Positions 29,901 through 32,590 of a stretch of 32,590 bases of DNA are shown here, one piece after another (within the stretch, counting starts at the first letter, position 1; the number at the start of each line of letters is the position of its first letter). Source of the stretch: Clostridia bacterium (GTDB lineage: Bacteria > Bacillota > Clostridia > Christensenellales > UBA3700). A model generated the notes under the pieces. It saw nothing but the letters and a program-made list of their open reading frames with translations, was not told where the DNA came from and did no database searches. The translations under genes and the position numbers were made by a program. The stretch is from assembly GCA_900772745.1 (NCBI GenBank), contig CAAGRV010000002.1, positions 1 to 32,590 of the forward strand. Reading direction: 5' to 3'.

Positions 29901-32590
29901 AGTATACCAAAATGGTAAATGGGCAAATGCAACAGAGCAAGCAGTTGAGTATGAGGCAATCGATAGAACGAATCGCACGACACCGCAAGTCGAAAGAAAA
30001 TTTTTCGGCAAACTACTTGATAAAGCAAGAAGTGCTTTGGAATATGTCATCGACCCAATATCGGTTATGAGATATCACGATGGCTACAACAAAAACGGCT
30101 TTTGGACAAGTATGTTTTCTCAATTCCGTGAGGGCGTGATGAACAAAGAACGCAGACAAATGGAAATACAATTGCCACTCGATAAGTTCCTTGCCGAACA
30201 CAAAGGTTATGAGTATGATAAACGCACAATCACATACAATGAACAAGAGATACCTCTGCAAGTCGCACTTACATTGTATATGACAATGCAACGAGAAGAT
30301 GCATTGAGCGGTTTGTTGTATAACGGCTTTGTATATACTGACACCGAGGGTAACGAAGTTAGAGTCAAGGGTGTTGCAACAAGCGAGATAGTGGAAGAAG
30401 AGTTGACAAGTGTAGCAAAGCATCAACTCGCACAACTCAAGAGCCAACTCAACGAAACTGACCTTGCCTATGTCGCGATTATGGAAGATATCTTCAACCA
30501 ACAATGTCGAGAAGAAAAGAGAAGAACGGATATAATTCGTTTTGGTGGCTCAAATGTAAAGAATACATATTATATACCAATCAAAAGATATGGCGTAAAA
30601 GCAATGACAGTGGGGGATATTGCTTATGAAACATTTAACAATCTAGACAATGCATCATTCAATAAGAACACTGTCAAGAATGCACATATGCTCGAAATCA
30701 AGCCGTTGCAAAATGTAGCACTTAAGCACATTAAAGAAGTTACCACCTATGCACATTTGCAAATTCCTATTGACAACTTTAAGAAATTGTATAATATGGA
30801 CTTGTCGGCGGTAGTTGATGGAATAGAAAACAAGAATTCGGCAAAGCGTTTGGGCGACTTGCTTGAATGGAAAAAAGGTCAACAATATCTAAATGATATG
30901 GTGCAACGTGCTGTGGGTGTTCGTGCCAAGAGAAGTGGCTTTGATATGTTCTTTGAAAAAATAAGGGGAAACACTGCGGTTGCATTGCTTGCCCTCAATG
31001 TCAAAGTATTATTCACTCAGCTATCTTCATATATGGCAAGTTGGCATATATTGTCTACCAAGTCACTGCTAAAAGCAATGTTTATGCCGTATAAAAAAAT
31101 CGAAATAGATAAATACTGTCCGCTTGCACAAGTAAGAAACTATGAGAACACAGCAGTGTTGTCCCTATCGCTCAAGGAAGACAAGTTAGGCAAATTGCAA
31201 GAAAAGATGATGAAACCAATCGGAATGGCAGACCGCTTTGTTGTTAGTCGTGTGTTCCAAGCGTGTTGCGTTGAGATTGCTGATACTTTAGGAATAGATA
31301 TCAACAGCGAAGAGTGCAAAATCAAAGCCGGTGAAATGCTAGAAAAAGTTATACTCGAGACACAGCAAAATGCAATGGTTACCGAAAAAAGTGCGATGAT
31401 GAGGAGTGACAACATTCTTGCTAGAACATTTACTATGTTCAGCAGTGATGCAATGAAGAACATAAGTAGAGTAATCGATGCAGTCGGCGAAAAAATAGCA
31501 CTCAAAGAACGACTTGCACAAGCTAAGAAGTCTAACAACCAAGCGGAAATCACTGAACTTGAAAACTTGCTAAAAAAGAATACGAAACAACTTGCAAAGT
31601 CCGCTGCAACAATGAGTGCAATTGCAATGTATACAAGTATTCTCGCTGTACTTTTCTCGAAGTTGTACAATTTAGATGATGACGATGAAAGTTTTGGAGA
31701 GGCAATATTTACAGAGTTTGGTGCAAGTTGGCTTGCTGGAATACCTATAATAAAAGAAATCTACAACTTGTTCACTGAGGGGTATGCAATAGAAGAGTTC
31801 ACACTAGGCACACTAAACGACAGCTTGTCAGCATTGCAAGGCTTTGGAAATGCTATCGGAAGCGGTGACAACAAAAAACTTGCCAACTCAACAAAGAAAC
31901 TCATTTTCTCGATGGGTACACTATGTGGCATACCGACTAAGAACATGTATAGATTATTCTATGGCACAGCCAATGTTATTGATGATGAGGCAGTCTACAA
32001 GTGGGATAGTAAGTTTTATAATATGCCACTCGCCAAAGACCTGGCGAAAGCTCTCGAAAAAGAAGATGCTGACCGCATTAACACAATCACAGCGGTGGCA
32101 TTAAGTGACAAAATAGGTGATGCGCAAGGCGACTTAAACAAAGAACTAGCAAGGTTAGTCAAGGTAAGCGGTGAAACAACATTCTTGCCTAAAACACTGA
32201 GACAAACATTCGTATATGAAAAGGAAAGCTATACACTCACCAAAACAGAATTAAAAAGTGCAAAAAAACGATATGAACAAGCCAACAAAAAAGTGGAAGA
32301 GCTTATCAAAAGCAAGAACTATGCAAAAGCCAACGACACCGAAAAGCAAGCTATGATAAAGTTTGTGTACGACTACTTCTTTGAGGATACAATTGTGAAC
32401 AGTATAGCAGAAGAGAAGTCTAAGACTATGTTGTTTGTTAGCGGTATTGATATTGTAAGTATGGCAACGATTGTCGGCTTGGCAAAGAATATCAAAGCTG
32501 ATACCGACCGCAACGGACAAGCAATACCAGGAAACAAAAAGAAAAAGATTGTCCAAATGTTGGAAAGCCAGCGCTTGACTGCCAACCAAA
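23989..32590 (+). CDS. Giant polyvalent virion protein, two metallopeptidase-like domains and an ADP-ribosyltransferase-like domain (open at window end)
   Basis: One uninterrupted frame of at least 2867 codons (I read every codon from 23989 to 32590 without a stop). Layout by residue: 40-290 Gly/Ala-rich, weakly hydrophobic; 440-600 first zinc-peptidase-like domain with HEVWH at 516-520; 669-837 a YYSQFETLVMQWA domain and a disordered linker; 837-1047 an ART-PolyVal-like domain with VVYHGT (869-874) and GRGFYF (892-897); 1047-1386 second HExxH domain, HELIH at 1257-1261 and a downstream YEMVAELSNERF that may supply the third ligand; 1386-1612 a globular domain I cannot name; then helical structural parts resembling LPD38-type polyvalent proteins up to the edge. 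Start has AAGGA. It probably ends within a few dozen codons beyond the window. Such proteins are packaged and injected with the phage DNA; this role is inferred. Confidence 0.85.
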   Translation, partial: MAIKVNNKYTLQNYRDYLVEQKQQALNIAKAKRIEQEVAKPTSRNGWEVAGDTMLDLGGNIFLGMQKFGEGLYDAGASLVGGIGGWFDKDFQDKVAEHVAYDWTGDTTGRWLQEKTDQSIINNLSPKVQNIVRGVGQGIGQMLPTVALGVVTGGSSLATIGTLSVSAGGSGVEKALGDGAEYNKALAYGAVSGTIEGLTEKLVGGAWGKYIGAGVADKTIRKVVEGATTNPVLRKGLNILIESAGEGIEEMVSEVLNPIAEKMIYNPDADMATKEEILESGLIGGLTSLAFGGLNTAVQKVAGVNTKIQDELGNIDMYESEYEKGWRENDTNKVKKLKQAEMTSLENISTELQAMSGDKRAKYLDRLNMGNIFDNNGIIKEEYKTRHNANIELASAYNTRYIGNGMTKAELEQDIDKLTQKEYKRYAEENNVSIEQAQEAVKPIEVFQGELDSQGNKALDTAKKFAKKMGEIGGEKINIVVVNENDSFNGVTVSGHNIYLGSDTLTSGKWKGTLCHEVWHTIDNTELSNSIMDFAQKNIDILNTYKDYKEVRKFVEENYSEQEVESELKAHLVENMLQNSDFIDRVVAERPNLAIRIVEKIKTFIKVFKMSKIEKAQYKMLLKAENLYLRSAIEHKRAKIEELIDKAREERSIDQQEQVGYNKNTQVAYSKKGGYYSQFETLVMQWAFSDKRNVGDFTVLYNAENNTWNKLIADNSESRYHIDIAIEDMPDNIKIIKDLYGGAYNENNKGERGTSSLVRSNIEGYESVTKHRNDDNISVEKRITNGQTSGVYQGEYQRNGRGNTRQGNRNKRAVDYHFNDDGSQEITYSDGTSEIRYSLKDSLGNELSKEQAEFFKDSKVRDDNGNLLVVYHGTNNEFNVFDKAKIKITNLGRGFYFVNKKSIAESYAKRRTQERNGEERVVTAYINAKKPFDTDHITKKEAIKYLEYDYLKTHKVGRREEARQYALELVEDEDIVNLKGVPDYSLLFSTNEENFQLWLKEEGYDSIIISGQNKRTKETGVAYVVFDSNQIKLTTNLKPTSDEDIRYSKKPIDASIEDTAEYEDTIFFVEELKQAITKGGRTSWSTSSILSEMLRNTPSIDIISRLNNGEERIGQAFAHYLANKKNIQELEDLLYFGTTAHSQDWKFEHEKGLKRYAQLINQRLAEIAYTQTTINIEKGECTVKEIRTIFNVFNTNEDIKKLASKVFANAELSKLNIRFGESIDGYGYNNGREVVLDISYFNDAGYTNQHKAETILHELIHATTNCALSVYETNPSLLTNEMRQACKTLNDIYNQIKDMKEFQNEYGKTSVYEMVAELSNERFRAKLQRVNLWTRIVDAIKKFFGIRTTTALEGASTALDYILDNTRLSRVELYYRLGDAEKALQYSRKITKEMTESERYEVLKDRVIENIPTAKQLRNEDINNIAILKGGEKKKLVKKIVSEFGVFDKQYYNADIELDFNYSRSNLEESYGKQKKNYLTFTKMFSVFDEIIENAVGIEVHNRNEIEYKTDKTLKQVYVLVSAFNDSENIVPVKLEIKEFVDKPNSLYVAVALDSIKREGVSAQEVANGVAQQYSRPSTTISIAELFRNINPNDKNFTKYIPKQFFESEIEYSKKPNERGDYVKARGNLETDKIYTKAEAEAIEKKVMELIGDEYTYAEIKHENDLIDELWKGLNRAKENEYTGIACKITDTILANAIVQDMRMDMVAESARETIDMLRPYLHGIKFSDTDKQEIKYKYDKQAIKIYGRWGAKNGQGISLDQLAQDQNLQYLLGDTYTTQDILEKLEETYQNAKDTIDNQVGKEIKDTLDSEELHSLRAAMVRTILKEKDKVGTKTLWKKLTGDLQTQIDTHFNINRTMYNIDRIKAMKKNGMAMELSGIFGSVNKLVYQGNIRVSAIHKVMAELNKWYSMDNPQLADLGYGEVVLVEELKEKISYLAEITADTKTISSQSIKMLDEVMAKIYHIANTYKKVYQNGKWANATEQAVEYEAIDRTNRTTPQVERKFFGKLLDKARSALEYVIDPISVMRYHDGYNKNGFWTSMFSQFREGVMNKERRQMEIQLPLDKFLAEHKGYEYDKRTITYNEQEIPLQVALTLYMTMQREDALSGLLYNGFVYTDTEGNEVRVKGVATSEIVEEELTSVAKHQLAQLKSQLNETDLAYVAIMEDIFNQQCREEKRRTDIIRFGGSNVKNTYYIPIKRYGVKAMTVGDIAYETFNNLDNASFNKNTVKNAHMLEIKPLQNVALKHIKEVTTYAHLQIPIDNFKKLYNMDLSAVVDGIENKNSAKRLGDLLEWKKGQQYLNDMVQRAVGVRAKRSGFDMFFEKIRGNTAVALLALNVKVLFTQLSSYMASWHILSTKSLLKAMFMPYKKIEIDKYCPLAQVRNYENTAVLSLSLKEDKLGKLQEKMMKPIGMADRFVVSRVFQACCVEIADTLGIDINSEECKIKAGEMLEKVILETQQNAMVTEKSAMMRSDNILARTFTMFSSDAMKNISRVIDAVGEKIALKERLAQAKKSNNQAEITELENLLKKNTKQLAKSAATMSAIAMYTSILAVLFSKLYNLDDDDESFGEAIFTEFGASWLAGIPIIKEIYNLFTEGYAIEEFTLGTLNDSLSALQGFGNAIGSGDNKKLANSTKKLIFSMGTLCGIPTKNMYRLFYGTANVIDDEAVYKWDSKFYNMPLAKDLAKALEKEDADRINTITAVALSDKIGDAQGDLNKELARLVKVSGETTFLPKTLRQTFVYEKESYTLTKTELKSAKKRYEQANKKVEELIKSKNYAKANDTEKQAMIKFVYDYFFEDTIVNSIAEEKSKTMLFVSGIDIVSMATIVGLAKNIKADTDRNGQAIPGNKKKKIVQMLESQRLTANQ
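25987..28833 (+). other. Five [VIL]-x-Y-S-x-K boundary motifs in the giant protein
   Basis: The giant protein contains VAYSKK (667-672), IRYSLK (835-840), IRYSKK (1045-1050), LQYSRK (1384-1389) and IEYSKK (1610-1615). They fall at the edges of the domains described for that protein, each next to a low-complexity or charged stretch. A weaker copy, NYSRS, is at 1461-1465. Similar motifs are known to me as frequent domain-junction strings in polyvalent phage proteins. Their role is not visible in the sequence; they could be linkers, binding signals or protease sites. Confidence 0.7.
26222..26431 (+). CDS. Small gene nested out of frame inside the giant protein gene
   Basis: This 69-residue protein starts MKITKENEEQVRWFARILRD. 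It is read in a frame one nucleotide ahead of the giant frame and fully inside it (giant residues about 745-815). Its ATG has GGAGG at 26209-26213, 8 nt away, which is the spacing seen for the window's real genes. The sequence is well-formed, helical and amphipathic, with a middle NTGMMITSALKNESQMDKLVEYIKENINATEEEIL that looks like a folded domain. In contrast the host frame there is Asn/Arg/Gly-rich and disordered, so that frame pays the price of the overlap. I recall similar small proteins in Firmicutes phages but cannot prove homology. Confidence 0.6.
   Translation: MKITKENEEQVRWFARILRDMRVSQNTGMMITSALKNESQMDKLVEYIKENINATEEEILDKAIEIREQ

Noticed and set aside
29882..30070. Second nested plus-strand frame in the giant gene
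   Set aside because: Composition is Gln/Lys/Arg-rich without a fold-like pattern, and no ribosome binding site precedes the ATG, in contrast to the nested gene at 26222.
31844..32104. Third nested plus-strand frame in the giant gene
   Set aside because: No ribosome binding site and no coherent protein pattern; the overlapping giant frame looks normally conserved-like here.

Overview
The window is one near-complete prophage or temperate phage segment from an AT-rich, low-GC Gram-positive (Bacillota, Clostridia-like) host. The host call rests on AT-rich coding sequence, strong AGGAGG-type ribosome binding sites, tightly packed genes that often overlap by 4 nt (ATGA), and phage protein families typical of Firmicutes prophages. 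No host gene, tRNA, integrase or attachment site is visible, so both ends of the element lie outside the window. The P22/T7-like tail and portal genes, and the absence of a tape-measure or tail-sheath gene, point to a short-tailed (podovirus-like) virion.

Layout. 1-949 (minus strand) is the lysogeny arm: a small membrane protein and an S24/LexA-type repressor. 950-1125 is a divergent control region with two clear promoters and operator-like inverted repeats. 1126-3560 holds small early genes (Cro-like and other HTH proteins, a multi-CxxC zinc protein, coiled coils). 3538-6024 is a recombination cassette: Rad52-like annealing protein, PDDEXK exonuclease, NinB-like protein, ERCC4-type nuclease, and an HNH-like gene broken by a CA-repeat expansion. 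6034-8968 is replication and accessory: a replisome organizer with iteron-like repeats in its linker, small unknowns, an ASCH-like protein, a lipoprotein and SSB. 9004-9378 is a sigma-like late regulator followed by a strong terminator.

An IS200-type element (about 9414-10109, tnpA only) sits between the early and late operons. Right behind it is a five-copy direct repeat with an exact 20-bp period, just ahead of the packaging genes. Late genes follow in order: unknown, TerS, TerL, coiled coil, portal, scaffold, major capsid, connector, large tail hub/nozzle, tail fibre, small proteins, three membrane proteins, a putative ejection protein, and a giant open reading frame (23989 to the window end, at least 2867 codons with no stop).

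The giant protein is the most interesting object. It is a polyvalent protein with a Gly/Ala-rich N-terminal region, two HExxH metallopeptidase-like domains, an ADP-ribosyltransferase-like domain (VVYHGT), another unnamed globular domain and a long structural C-terminus. A short motif, [VIL]-x-Y-S-x-K, recurs five times, each time near a domain boundary. A 69-codon gene with its own ribosome binding site is nested out of frame in a disordered linker. My working model, which is inference, is that this is a virion-packaged protein ejected into the new host, with its effector domains possibly released by proteolysis at the repeated motif.
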